Both the position numbers and the translations under genes were made by a program. A DNA stretch of 64,000 bases from Bacteroidota bacterium. GTDB lineage: Bacteria > Bacteroidota > Rhodothermia > Rhodothermales > UBA10348. Under the pieces are notes generated by a model. That model saw only the letters and a list, made by a program, of their open reading frames with translations. It was not told the origin of the DNA and ran no database searches. Numbering within the stretch: the stretch's first letter is position 1; every line of letters begins with the position of its first letter. The stretch is taken from contig JAJCYQ010000046.1 in assembly GCA_029262835.1 (NCBI GenBank), positions 62,001-126,000 on the forward strand, in the 5' to 3' direction. Shown here one piece after another: positions 53,286 to 62,546 of this stretch.

Positions 53286-55520
53286 ATGAAAACCTTTTCA
53301 AAGACCATACGAATCCCTTTTCTCCTTCTTGTGCTGCTCTCATGGGCCGCCACTGTGCGCCCCGCTCTGGCCCAGGACCTGGAAGCGCTTCTAGCGCGCA
53401 TGACGATCGAGGAAAAGGTGGGACAGATGACGCAGCTTACGCTGCAGGCTGTATCCGAGACGAAAGGGGAGCCCGGCGTTCCGCACGAAATCGATCACGA
53501 CGCGCTACGGGAAGCGCTTGTTGACCGCCACATCGGCTCGCTGCTGAATGTTTATGATATGGCCCGGACAGAGGCCGAGTGGCACGCGCTCATGGCGGAT
53601 ATAGATGACCTGACGCGTAACGAATCGCGACTCGGTATTCCCATTCTGTATGGTATCGATGCGGTGCACGGCAACAACTACCTCGCGGAAGCCACCATTT
53701 TTCCGCAGAATATTGGGCTGGCGGCCACCTGGAATACAGACCTGGTTGCCCAGGCCGCGCGCATCACGGCACAGGAAACACGCGCCGTCGGGCTGAACTG
53801 GAATTTTGCACCGGTGCTCGACGTGGCCCGCACGCCGCTCTGGTCCCGGTTCTTCGAGACCTTCGGAGAAGATACCTACGCCACGGCCGTATTCGGAGCG
53901 GCTGCCGTTCGCGCCATGCAGGAGCCCGGACCCTCCGGCTACCCGGCTGTCGCTGCTACAGGGAAACACTTCCTGGGGTATTCCATGCCGCTCTCTGGGA
54001 AGGACCGCACGCCTGCATGGATTCCGGAGCGGATGCTCCGTGATATTTTTCTTCCTCCGTTCCAGGCCGCCATGGATGCCGGGCTCATGACTGTGATGGT
54101 CAATTCGGCCGAGATGAACGGCATACCCGTTCATGCCGACAGGTACGTACTGACGGATCTCCTCCGCGACGAGCTCGGCTTCGAGGGAATTGCGGTAACA
54201 GACTGGGAAGACATCGGGAAACTGGTAGACCTGCATCGGGTGGCCGCCAATTACAAGGAAGCCGTCTTCCAGAGCGTCGACGCCGGTATCGATATGGCCA
54301 TGGTCCCTTACGACTACGGGTTCACCGATGCCCTGATTGAGCTGGTGGAAGAGGGGCGCATTACGGAAACCCGTATTGACGAGAGTGTCCTTCGCATTCT
54401 GCGCGTCAAGAAGTCGCTTGGTCTGTTTGACACGTCATCGCCATCGCCAACGGCGCACATCCACATCGGCTCGGACGCGTCCAATGCCGCCAGCCTCCAG
54501 GCGGCCCGCGAGTCCATGACGCTGCTCAAGAACACGGGCGTTTTGCCGCTTGGCAAGGAGGAGTCGGTGCTGGCGGCGGGTCCCGCATTGGGCAACGTTC
54601 CGATGATGTATGGATCCTGGTCCTATACGTGGCAGGGGACCGACCCGGATGCGTATCCAGAGGGTATACAGACGCTGGACAAGGAACTGGCGAGCCGTAT
54701 GAATGGACGCCTTGCCGTGGCTCCATGGGGCGAATTCCATGAACCCGACCGGTTGCGTGCCATGGCCTACGCGGCGGACGTAGCCGTTCTGGCGCTTGGC
54801 GAAGTGCCGTCGGTCGAAAAGCCGGGAGACATCGAATCGCTCGAACTTCCCGAGGACCAGATGGCGCTGGTGCGCGATGTAGCCGAGTCCGGTGCGCGCG
54901 TTGTGGTGGTGCTTTTCCAGAATCGGCCGCGGATTATTCGTGCCATTGAGCCGTACGCCGATGCCATTGTGCTGGCGTACCTCCCCGGCCCGTATGGAGC
55001 ACAGGCGGTTGTAGATGTTCTCGACGGCACCGTCAACCCGGGCGGCCATTTGCCGTTCACCTACCCGCGGTTCACGGGTTCGCTCGTGCCCTACGACCAC
55101 AAGCCGAGCGAAACATCCGACATCCTCTATGGCACGGACGCTTTTCAGCCGCAGTATCGGTTCGGACACGGGCTGAGTTATACCGAGTTCACGTATTCGG
55201 ATTTACGGGTAGATGCATCGCAGTTCGCTGCGGATGGAACGCTCCGCGTTGAAGTCACGCTGACGAATACGGGCGACCGGGCCGGCCGGGATGTGGCGCA
55301 TGTATTCGTGCAGGATCACGTAGCCAGTATCTCACCTGCGGTCCGCCGTCTGCGGGCATTTTCAGCGGTAGATCTCGATCCAGGCGAAGAAACACGCCTG
55401 CGCTGGACACTGACGCGCGACGACCTGCGCTTCATTGGCCATGACATGAGGGCCGTATACGAACCCGGAGTTTTCAGTATCCATGTGGATGCGCTCACCG
55501 AAACGATTGAATTGCCATGA
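53286..55520 (+). CDS. Glycoside hydrolase family 3 beta-glucosidase
   Basis: This 744-residue enzyme has a signal peptide (IPFLLLVLLSWAATVRPALAQ) and the GH3 order: N-terminal TIM barrel (about 35-370), C-terminal GH3 sandwich (about 405-620) and a fibronectin-III-like domain (about 660-735). The catalytic nucleophile is D306 in IAVTDWEDIGKL. The substrate-binding KHFLGYSMPLSGKDRTP motif is also GH3-typical. It resembles periplasmic BglX-type beta-glucosidases that cleave short beta-glucans to glucose. It lacks a T9SS tail, so it probably stays in the periplasm, unlike the following GH16 enzyme. Its stop overlaps the GH16 start by 4 nt (ATGA). Confidence 0.95.
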   Translation: MKTFSKTIRIPFLLLVLLSWAATVRPALAQDLEALLARMTIEEKVGQMTQLTLQAVSETKGEPGVPHEIDHDALREALVDRHIGSLLNVYDMARTEAEWHALMADIDDLTRNESRLGIPILYGIDAVHGNNYLAEATIFPQNIGLAATWNTDLVAQAARITAQETRAVGLNWNFAPVLDVARTPLWSRFFETFGEDTYATAVFGAAAVRAMQEPGPSGYPAVAATGKHFLGYSMPLSGKDRTPAWIPERMLRDIFLPPFQAAMDAGLMTVMVNSAEMNGIPVHADRYVLTDLLRDELGFEGIAVTDWEDIGKLVDLHRVAANYKEAVFQSVDAGIDMAMVPYDYGFTDALIELVEEGRITETRIDESVLRILRVKKSLGLFDTSSPSPTAHIHIGSDASNAASLQAARESMTLLKNTGVLPLGKEESVLAAGPALGNVPMMYGSWSYTWQGTDPDAYPEGIQTLDKELASRMNGRLAVAPWGEFHEPDRLRAMAYAADVAVLALGEVPSVEKPGDIESLELPEDQMALVRDVAESGARVVVVLFQNRPRIIRAIEPYADAIVLAYLPGPYGAQAVVDVLDGTVNPGGHLPFTYPRFTGSLVPYDHKPSETSDILYGTDAFQPQYRFGHGLSYTEFTYSDLRVDASQFAADGTLRVEVTLTNTGDRAGRDVAHVFVQDHVASISPAVRRLRAFSAVDLDPGEETRLRWTLTRDDLRFIGHDMRAVYEPGVFSIHVDALTETIELP
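53287..53300. promoter_or_regulatory. LacI-type operator O3 spanning the GH3 start codon
   Basis: TGAAAACCTTTTCA begins at the second base of the GH3 start ATG and encodes residues M1 to S5. The site therefore lies inside the coding sequence, as for a roadblock-type repression. Confidence 0.82.
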
Positions 55521-57397
55521 GTGAGATATGGGATCATATAGGACGAACGGCGTACCTCGTTGCGCTCTGCACGCTTTTTGCGGGGCCGCTCGGCCGCGTG
55601 GCCTCAGCGCAGGACTGGCGCCTGGTATGGTCCGATGAATTCGACCAGGATGGATTGGTCGATTCCACGAAATGGTCCCACCAGGTCGGCGGTGGGGGAT
55701 GGGGAAACGCCGAACTGCAGTTCTACACGGATCGCCGGCCGGAGAACGCCCGCGTAGAAGGGGGACACCTGATCATCGAGGCCATCCACGAACCGTTCTC
55801 GGGTAGCGAGTATACGTCGGCGCGTCTTCGGAGCCTGGGTCACGGAGATTGGCTCTATGGCCGCGTGGAGGTCAGAGCCAAACTTCCGACGGGTCTGGGC
55901 ACGTGGCCAGCCATCTGGATGTTGGCATCGGAGAGTGATCACGGTAACCGGACGTGGCCCGATACAGGGGAGATCGACATCATGGAGGCCGTGGGGCACG
56001 ACCCAGGCAGAACGCATTCGGCTGTGCATACCAACGCGCTGAACCATCTTCTCAGCAACAACCCGTCGGCGACCGCCGTGGTACCGACTTCGGCAGATGC
56101 CTTCCACGAGTACGCGCTCGAGTGGACACCTACACGGATTACCACGTTCGTGGACGGGGTGCCTAATCTGGTATTTGACAGGGACAACGCCGATTGGCGA
56201 CGCTGGCCGTTTGACCGGCCATTCCATCTTCTGCTGAACCTGACCGTAGGTGGGACATGGGGGGGCGCCGAGGGCGTGAATCCGGATGACTTTCCGGCGC
56301 AGTTCGAGATTGATCACGTGCGTGTCTACGAGGACGCGTCTGGTCCTCCCGCGGTCACGTTCCCCGTGGAAACCGTGGTCGCGGAGCTCGAGCCTGGCAG
56401 CGCCTTCGCCGCTGGGGCTACGGCCACAGATCCCGCCAGCCCCATTGTATCGGTACAGATTTTCCAGGAAGACGGCCTGATGGCGACCTCGACATCGGAC
56501 GGCGCAGCAATGTCGGTGGAGAACGTACATCCCGGCTGTTATGCACTTCGGGCTGTAGCCACCGATGCGGACGGCTGGACAGGTACGTCCGATACGCTCT
56601 TCGTCAAGGTGGGCGATGCGTGCGTGCAGGCCCCCTACCTCATGACGGCGACGTCCATACCAGGACGTCTCGAGGCCGAGTACTTCGACCTGGGCGGGGT
56701 CGGCGTTGCATGGGCCGATCTTTCGCAGGGCAACACCGGCGATGGTATCCGGCAGGGTGAAAGTGTCGATATTGGCGCGTCGGGAGATCTGGGTGGAGGG
56801 TACAGCATTGAGAACGTGGCCAGGCGGGAGTGGGTGGAATACACCGTTGACGTGCAGGAAGCGGGGGTCTACCGGATCGTAGCACGCGTAGCGAGCACGT
56901 CCGACGGCGAGCTCACGTTGTCGCTCGACGGCGTGGATCTGGATGCGCCGCTCACCTTTGCATCTACCAATTCCGAGACGTTTTACAGGAATGCTGCTCT
57001 GGAAGGTGTGGCCCTGGAGGAGGGGCCCGTCGTTCTGCGTGTGATGTTCGATGGATTCGGGGCTCGGCTGAACTGGCTGGAGTTCGAGCGGCTCGGGGCA
57101 ACGAGTACGGAAGAGGAGGCTGGGCTGCCCGGAAATCGGTTCGCCATTACCGGGGTGTACCCGAACCCGGCTCGCGGGCAGGTGCGCGTGGAGTGGACGG
57201 GATTAAGCGGGGAGGCGGTCGACATAAAGCTATATGACATTCTCGGCCGGGAGGTACGCCGATTCGAGAGCGGTGCCGACACGGCTCCTTCTGGGCAGTT
57301 TGTGCTGGACGTATCCGGTCTGACGGGGGGAATGTATCTGCTCCGGGTAGATCAGGGTTCGTTGAGCCAGTGGCATTCCCTGGTCATTCACCCGTGA
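55517..57397 (+). CDS. Secreted GH16 endo-beta-glucanase (laminarinase-like) with CBM6 and T9SS sorting domain
   Basis: This 626-residue protein has a signal peptide and a GH16 domain (about 30-275). The retaining active site E152-I-D154-I-M-E157 lies in GEIDIMEAVG, the laminarinase-type form. A short Ig-like domain (about 280-370) follows, then a CBM6-like module (about 378-530) beginning RLEAEYFDLGGVGVAW. The C-terminal type A T9SS signal (about 545-626) runs from TGVYPNPARGQVRVEW through LYDILGREV to GGMYLLRVDQG. It should cut beta-1,3- or mixed-linkage glucan at the cell surface. It is translationally coupled to GH3, which would finish the hydrolysis. Confidence 0.95.
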   Translation: MSEIWDHIGRTAYLVALCTLFAGPLGRVASAQDWRLVWSDEFDQDGLVDSTKWSHQVGGGGWGNAELQFYTDRRPENARVEGGHLIIEAIHEPFSGSEYTSARLRSLGHGDWLYGRVEVRAKLPTGLGTWPAIWMLASESDHGNRTWPDTGEIDIMEAVGHDPGRTHSAVHTNALNHLLSNNPSATAVVPTSADAFHEYALEWTPTRITTFVDGVPNLVFDRDNADWRRWPFDRPFHLLLNLTVGGTWGGAEGVNPDDFPAQFEIDHVRVYEDASGPPAVTFPVETVVAELEPGSAFAAGATATDPASPIVSVQIFQEDGLMATSTSDGAAMSVENVHPGCYALRAVATDADGWTGTSDTLFVKVGDACVQAPYLMTATSIPGRLEAEYFDLGGVGVAWADLSQGNTGDGIRQGESVDIGASGDLGGGYSIENVARREWVEYTVDVQEAGVYRIVARVASTSDGELTLSLDGVDLDAPLTFASTNSETFYRNAALEGVALEEGPVVLRVMFDGFGARLNWLEFERLGATSTEEEAGLPGNRFAITGVYPNPARGQVRVEWTGLSGEAVDIKLYDILGREVRRFESGADTAPSGQFVLDVSGLTGGMYLLRVDQGSLSQWHSLVIHP

Positions 57398-57413
57398 CTT
57401 CACGAAACCTTCA

Positions 57414-57427
57414 TGAAAACCTTTTCA
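57414..57427. promoter_or_regulatory. LacI-type operator O4
   Basis: This exact TGAAAACCTTTTCA core is the first of two sites in front of the secreted binding protein gene. It begins 17 bases after the GH16 stop. Confidence 0.85.
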
Positions 57428-57461
57428 TTCAGGTGGGGATGCGTTGTAGATTATATTATCG

Positions 57462-57475
57462 TGAAAACCTTTTCA
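57462..57475. promoter_or_regulatory. LacI-type operator O5
   Basis: Another exact TGAAAACCTTTTCA core, with flanking G and C that lengthen the palindrome to 16 bases. It lies 48 bases downstream of O4 and 58 bases before the ATG at 57534. A degenerate third copy may lie at 57498-57512. Spacing of about 4.6 helical turns could allow cooperative binding. Confidence 0.87.
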
Positions 57476-57533
57476 CATCGAGCGACCGGGCCCGTTGTGA
57501 AACCATTTTGCAGACAAACCAAGAGAGGCCGCA

Positions 57534-59762
57534 ATGACTGAAAGCGCTACCGTAAACACCCTGCTGGCTCGTCTGGCGTGTATCATGGCACTGGCAGTGC
57601 TCGTGATTACGCCGGCTACCGCGCAGGACTCCGCCCCTGTACTGGGCGATGACTTCATTCTGTTTTTTGACGGACCCAATGTGCTGATTCCGACTGTGGA
57701 CCCACAGAACGTGTCCGATCCGCTCGATCCAGCGAGTGGAAACCGTGTTGCCAAGTTCAACTACGGCAACTGGAGCGCAGGTGGGTTTTTCTGGGGGCGA
57801 AACGAAGGCGTGGACATGACGGCCAACGTGTCCGATACCGGTGGCGAGGGCGACACGCTCTTTGTCTCTCTACTTGTAGATCCGCTGAACGCGGGCAAGC
57901 CGGGGCTCTCGCTGACACTGTTTGACAAAACAGACGACAGCACAGCGCGGGATGGGTCGGCCGACCTTGAATTCCGTCTGCAGTGGCCTATTCCAGAGGC
58001 GCTTCGTGATGGCCAGTGGCACGATCTGGCACTGGCGCTGCCTCCGAGCACGACGGCCGCTCTCGATTCGGCCAAAGCCGGCGTCGACCTGCAGGGAAAC
58101 CCGCTGGCGACACCGCTGGATGACAACGCCAAGAACTGGGTCTACGGTGGCGCATGGTCGCTCGGCGGCTTCGGTCTATGGGCCCCCGGCGATGCCGTGG
58201 ATGGAGCCGAGTTCCAGGAATTCCAGTGGGATGCCGTGCGTGGACTGTCTGTTTTCTTTGACACCGATCAGGGTGGAGGACCGGTCTACGTTGACAACGT
58301 CTACATCGGCGGTCCGGGAACGGATGTTTCTGCGGCCACAACCCCGCCTCCGGCCATGAGCGGGGCCTCTTTCTCGGCCGATGGCGATGAAAACGTGATC
58401 AGTTGGACGCCCGATCCGGCCTTTGGTGGGTACAATGTTTACGTAAGTGAAGGACCTATTACGGCCGAGACGATTGCGGACGGCGAAGCCTCCCTTTTGG
58501 GATCGAAGGCGTTCAACGCCACGGAATTCGAGGTGCGGCATTCATTCCTCGTTCCACATCCGTCACTCGCACCTATGCCGCTTTATTACGCGGTGACCTC
58601 AACCAGTCTTTTTGGTGTGGAAAACAGGGATGTCTCCGCTTCGACGGCCCAGATTGCCAACGTGGATCTGCCGGTGCAGCCGTTCGTGCTCATGGCAACA
58701 GACAGTGAGGCCAATACGATCTTCAACAACGTCGCCAGCGGCGTCGTGTCGGACGACGGCTTCCCGGATGTGGCGCCGTTCAGCATTGATTCCACAACGT
58801 GGAAAGCAGGTGACGTTCCGCTTCCGGACGATGAGGACGACCAGTCGGCTATCATCAAGGTGACGGCGGACAATTCGGGCTTCATGTACGTCTATGTCCG
58901 TGTGACCGACGACACGGCCACGTTCTCGGCAGACGGAACGCCGGGTACCGATACATGGAACTTTGACGCCTTCGAAATGGGCTTTGGTGCGTACGATGTG
59001 CGCGATGCGAATGGCACGGTGATTGGAGGATCTCCGCACCTTGACTTCCAGCGCGGTGCGACGCCTGACTATCAGCTCCGCATTGCTCCGCAGGTGGATG
59101 CGTCAGGGAATATTGTCACGACATCGGTATTCTCGTCCTCCGATCCAGCCAATGGTGGCGGTGTGGCCGGTGAAATCCAGGGTGGTGGCGGTGTGGCCGA
59201 ACTGCTGCCCGACGGCGGCGGCTGGCATGTGCTTTTTACCTTCCCGTTTGAGTCCATCATTGATCCAGCCCAGGACGTGCCTTTTGCCGTTCCCGCGTCG
59301 GGTGCGCTCAAGGTGATCCCGATGATCTTCGGTATTGCAGATGCAGATGGCGCAACGCGCGAGTCACAGACCATCCTGGGTACGAGGTCAAATGCAGGCG
59401 CCGGATGGTGGAATACGCCGGCCCAGTGGCCGTCTATTGCCGTTGCCGGACGTGCACTCGCTGTGGATACAGAGGACACGGCAGCGCTTCCGTTCGAATT
59501 CTCGCTCGACCAGAACTACCCGAACCCGTTCGCTGCATCTACATCCATCCAGTTCTCACTCGCGAAGGCGGAGTCGGTCCGGCTCAGCGTGTATAATGTG
59601 CTGGGCCAGGAAGTAGCCGTTCTGGTGGATGGTGAAACCATGCCGGCAGGTCGCCACGAAGTCGACTTCAATGCTTCCGGCCTGACCTCTGGTATGTACC
59701 TGTATCGGATAGAAGCAGGTTCATCGTTTGAACGTACACACTCCATGATGCTCGTCAAATAA
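57534..59762 (+). CDS. Secreted multidomain carbohydrate-binding protein with T9SS sorting domain
   Basis: This 742-residue protein has a signal peptide (ACIMALAVLVITPATAQ). An N-terminal jelly-roll-like domain (about 35-260) resembles CBM11-type or laminin-G-like sandwiches. A fibronectin-III-like domain (about 275-385) and a CBM9/DOMON-like domain (about 390-625: DVAPFSIDSTTWKAGDVPLPDD, FMYVYVRVTDD) come next. The C-terminal T9SS signal (about 660-742) is FSLDQNYPNPFAASTSIQFSL, then VYNVLGQEVAVL and SGMYLYRIEAG. No catalytic glycosidase motif is seen. It may capture glucan at the surface, in the role of SusE/F-type proteins. AGAGAGG lies 5 bases before the ATG. The stop shares one base with the receptor start (TAATG). 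Confidence 0.82.
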   Translation: MTESATVNTLLARLACIMALAVLVITPATAQDSAPVLGDDFILFFDGPNVLIPTVDPQNVSDPLDPASGNRVAKFNYGNWSAGGFFWGRNEGVDMTANVSDTGGEGDTLFVSLLVDPLNAGKPGLSLTLFDKTDDSTARDGSADLEFRLQWPIPEALRDGQWHDLALALPPSTTAALDSAKAGVDLQGNPLATPLDDNAKNWVYGGAWSLGGFGLWAPGDAVDGAEFQEFQWDAVRGLSVFFDTDQGGGPVYVDNVYIGGPGTDVSAATTPPPAMSGASFSADGDENVISWTPDPAFGGYNVYVSEGPITAETIADGEASLLGSKAFNATEFEVRHSFLVPHPSLAPMPLYYAVTSTSLFGVENRDVSASTAQIANVDLPVQPFVLMATDSEANTIFNNVASGVVSDDGFPDVAPFSIDSTTWKAGDVPLPDDEDDQSAIIKVTADNSGFMYVYVRVTDDTATFSADGTPGTDTWNFDAFEMGFGAYDVRDANGTVIGGSPHLDFQRGATPDYQLRIAPQVDASGNIVTTSVFSSSDPANGGGVAGEIQGGGGVAELLPDGGGWHVLFTFPFESIIDPAQDVPFAVPASGALKVIPMIFGIADADGATRESQTILGTRSNAGAGWWNTPAQWPSIAVAGRALAVDTEDTAALPFEFSLDQNYPNPFAASTSIQFSLAKAESVRLSVYNVLGQEVAVLVDGETMPAGRHEVDFNASGLTSGMYLYRIEAGSSFERTHSMMLVK

Positions 59763-62527
59763 TGACACAACGTACTGTGCTCATGATGCTGTTGGCGGCC
59801 GCGGTACACACCGCGGCCGCCTTCGGTGTCAACTCGTCGCCGACGCGTGATGGCTCCGATGCCATCTATGGGAAAATTGCCGGAACGGTCGTGGACGCAG
59901 CCACGGGCACGCCACTTCCCGGCGTGAACGTGATCGTGGAGGGTACGACCCAGGGGGCCTCGACGAACGCCGAGGGCGAGTACGTGATATTGAGGTTGTC
60001 GCCGGGGACGTATACGATCCGGGCGCAGTTCATCGGATTCGCCACACAGGTGGTGGAGAATGTTCAGGTCGAGCTCGACCAGACGACGCGCATTGATTTT
60101 GAGATGCGGGAAGAGGTGTTTGAAGGGGAGGAGGTAGTGGTCGTCGCGGAGCGCGACATTGTCGAAATGGATCGCACGACGACAACGTCGGTTGTCAACG
60201 CAGAGCAGCTGCAAGCGCTTCCGGTGACGGGTATCAGCGACGCCATCAACCTGCAGGCTGGCGTCGTTGATGGACGTTTCCGCGGTGGTCGCAGTGGCGA
60301 GGTGGCTTACCTCGTGAACGGCGTTCCGATCAACAACGCATTCAACAACCAGGCGGCGTTTGAGATCGAACAGAATATGGTGTCCACGCTGCAGGTCATC
60401 AGCGGGGTATTCAATGCCGAGTTTGGGCAGGCACAGTCAGGAGTCGTCAATATCGTCACGAAGGACGTACCCTCTGAGTGGAGTGGGCGCTTTCTGGCCT
60501 ACGCTGGGACGCTGGTCTCCGGGCGGAAACAGGAGTTTGTGAATCGGACAACCGGCCCGGGTTCGAGCCTGTCGGTCAACGACTTCGAATCGCGCCGGTA
60601 TACCTTCTCGGAAATGGCGCCGACCGACAACCTGACCGACGTGCAGTTTTCCTTTGGCGGGCCGCTTCTCAGGGACAGGCTGGGCGTCCAGGTGACAGCT
60701 CGGCGCATTGAAGACAAAGGACATCTGTTCGGACGGGATCTGTTTGCCCCATCGGACTCTTCTACCGGACTGACGACGGGACGCGACCCATCGACCTGGA
60801 ATATAGAGTCGACAGGTAGCGGCGATTTTGCGTCCATGGGCACGAATGAGCGCGTTTCTGTAAATCTCGGTCTGACGGCGCGCGTGTCGTCCACGGCGAA
60901 ATTGGATTACAATCTGTTCTGGCAGGACGGAGAGTTTGATCCGTTCAGCCACAACGCCAAATATGTCCCGGACGGACTGAATACAGGCAAGTTCGGCAGC
61001 CAGACGCACATTGCTTCTTTCCGCTATACAATTGGTGCACGCTCATTCGGAAAAGTGTCCTACAGCCTGCTCAGGGACAAGTTTGACAGCTATCTGTTCG
61101 AGGACCCGACCGACTCCCGTATCCAGTTTCCCCAGAATCGGAATCTGGAGGGACAGAATGCATTCGATGTGGGCGGAAACGATATGTTCACGGACGACCA
61201 GTTGACGGTTACGCATACAGTGCTGGCCGATTTCTCCAGTCAGGTCAACAATCAACACCTCGTCAAGGGTGGGATCATGACCCGGCTGCACCGTCTGGAT
61301 AACCGGAGCTTCGGGATTGAGCGCTCAGCGCGTACCAACAACCAGCCGCAGATTTCGCCCGACCGGTTCGCAGACAACCGGTTGGACGTGCGGCCAAAAG
61401 AGTTCTCCGCCTATATCCAGGACAAAATGGAGTTCACCGGCCTCATTGTAAATGCTGGCCTCCGCTTCGACTATTTCGATGCGGATTTCGATATTCCTGT
61501 CGATTGGCGGCAGGCAGAGGCCACCTATATCACCGATCAGTCCAATCCGTCCGATTCGCTGCTCAACAGGAAGTCGGCCGACCCGGAAATTCAGCTCAGC
61601 CCACGCATTGGCATTGCGTTTCCGATTTCCGCAACGGGTGTCATGCGCTTTTCGGCGGGGCTGTTCTTCCAGGTCCCTCAACTCAGCCTGCTGTACACGA
61701 ATCCGGAATTCGAGGTCAACCCACAGGCGGGCTCGAATCAGTTCGGGAATGCATCGCTTGAGCCGGAGCGGACATTGGCTTTCGAAGTCGGGTTGCAGCA
61801 GGGATTGACAGAAGAGATCGCGCTCGAGCTCACCATCTTTTCCAAGGACGTCCGCAATCTGACGGGGCAGGAAATCCTTCGAACGCCTACAGGCGACTTC
61901 GCAGTACGCTGGATCAACCGGGATTACGGTACGGTGCGTGGTCTGACGTTCTCGATGTTTGACCGTCCCGGTGGACGACTCAGCTGGACCTTTGATTACA
62001 CCCTCCAGTTCGCTGAGGGCACCGCGTCCGATCCCGGAGAGGCCTTCGGTCGTCAGCAGTCCGGTCTGGACGCCATTCTGTCTCTGCAGCGGCTCAACTG
62101 GGATCGCCGTCACGTGTTCAATGCCACGGTCACCGTGGTACCGGTAACGGGCTGGACGCTTACGTTCATAAACCGCCTGCGCTCCGGGGAACCCTACACC
62201 ACCACGCGCAATTTTGTCCGCTCCACGATTCCGAACAATGAGGACCGACCGCTTCAGTTCTGGACGGACCTGCGGAGTTTCTACAAGCCGCCGTTCATCA
62301 AGCAGGACGTACAGCTGTTCGTGCAGGTGCAGAATCTATTCGACAACCTTGTGGAGTTCGCCGTGTATTCGTCGACGGGTCGCTCGGATGAATCGCTTGA
62401 AAAAGAACAGTTCCGCAGAACGGGCGCACAGGTCGGAGGCCTGAACTCGCTCGATGAATTCTTCTTCCGCCAGGACTGGTTCGGATCACCACGTGAAGTC
62501 AGCGTGGGTTTTCAACTCAATTTTTGA
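59762..62527 (+). CDS. TonB-dependent receptor of the beta-glucan locus
   Basis: This 921-residue outer-membrane receptor has a signal peptide, a carboxypeptidase-like regulatory domain (about 38-120: GTVVDAATGTPLPGVNVIVEG), a plug (about 125-240) and a barrel ending in EVSVGFQLNF. The plug shows VVVVAERDIVEMDRTTTTSVV and LPVTGISDAINLQAGVV, as in Rhodothermota receptors that are not classical SusC. It should import oligosaccharides produced by GH16. It is translationally coupled (TAATG) to the binding protein and followed 19 bases later by another secreted protein. No SusD gene follows within the window. Confidence 0.93.
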   Translation: MTQRTVLMMLLAAAVHTAAAFGVNSSPTRDGSDAIYGKIAGTVVDAATGTPLPGVNVIVEGTTQGASTNAEGEYVILRLSPGTYTIRAQFIGFATQVVENVQVELDQTTRIDFEMREEVFEGEEVVVVAERDIVEMDRTTTTSVVNAEQLQALPVTGISDAINLQAGVVDGRFRGGRSGEVAYLVNGVPINNAFNNQAAFEIEQNMVSTLQVISGVFNAEFGQAQSGVVNIVTKDVPSEWSGRFLAYAGTLVSGRKQEFVNRTTGPGSSLSVNDFESRRYTFSEMAPTDNLTDVQFSFGGPLLRDRLGVQVTARRIEDKGHLFGRDLFAPSDSSTGLTTGRDPSTWNIESTGSGDFASMGTNERVSVNLGLTARVSSTAKLDYNLFWQDGEFDPFSHNAKYVPDGLNTGKFGSQTHIASFRYTIGARSFGKVSYSLLRDKFDSYLFEDPTDSRIQFPQNRNLEGQNAFDVGGNDMFTDDQLTVTHTVLADFSSQVNNQHLVKGGIMTRLHRLDNRSFGIERSARTNNQPQISPDRFADNRLDVRPKEFSAYIQDKMEFTGLIVNAGLRFDYFDADFDIPVDWRQAEATYITDQSNPSDSLLNRKSADPEIQLSPRIGIAFPISATGVMRFSAGLFFQVPQLSLLYTNPEFEVNPQAGSNQFGNASLEPERTLAFEVGLQQGLTEEIALELTIFSKDVRNLTGQEILRTPTGDFAVRWINRDYGTVRGLTFSMFDRPGGRLSWTFDYTLQFAEGTASDPGEAFGRQQSGLDAILSLQRLNWDRRHVFNATVTVVPVTGWTLTFINRLRSGEPYTTTRNFVRSTIPNNEDRPLQFWTDLRSFYKPPFIKQDVQLFVQVQNLFDNLVEFAVYSSTGRSDESLEKEQFRRTGAQVGGLNSLDEFFFRQDWFGSPREVSVGFQLNF

Positions 62528-62546
62528 TGCCATGGGGCATGCCTTC

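Noticed and set aside
57498-57512. Possible sixth LacI-type operator (TGAAACCATTTTGCA)
   Set aside because: It needs a one-base length change and has a mismatched right arm; it may be a decayed copy but does not support a separate call.
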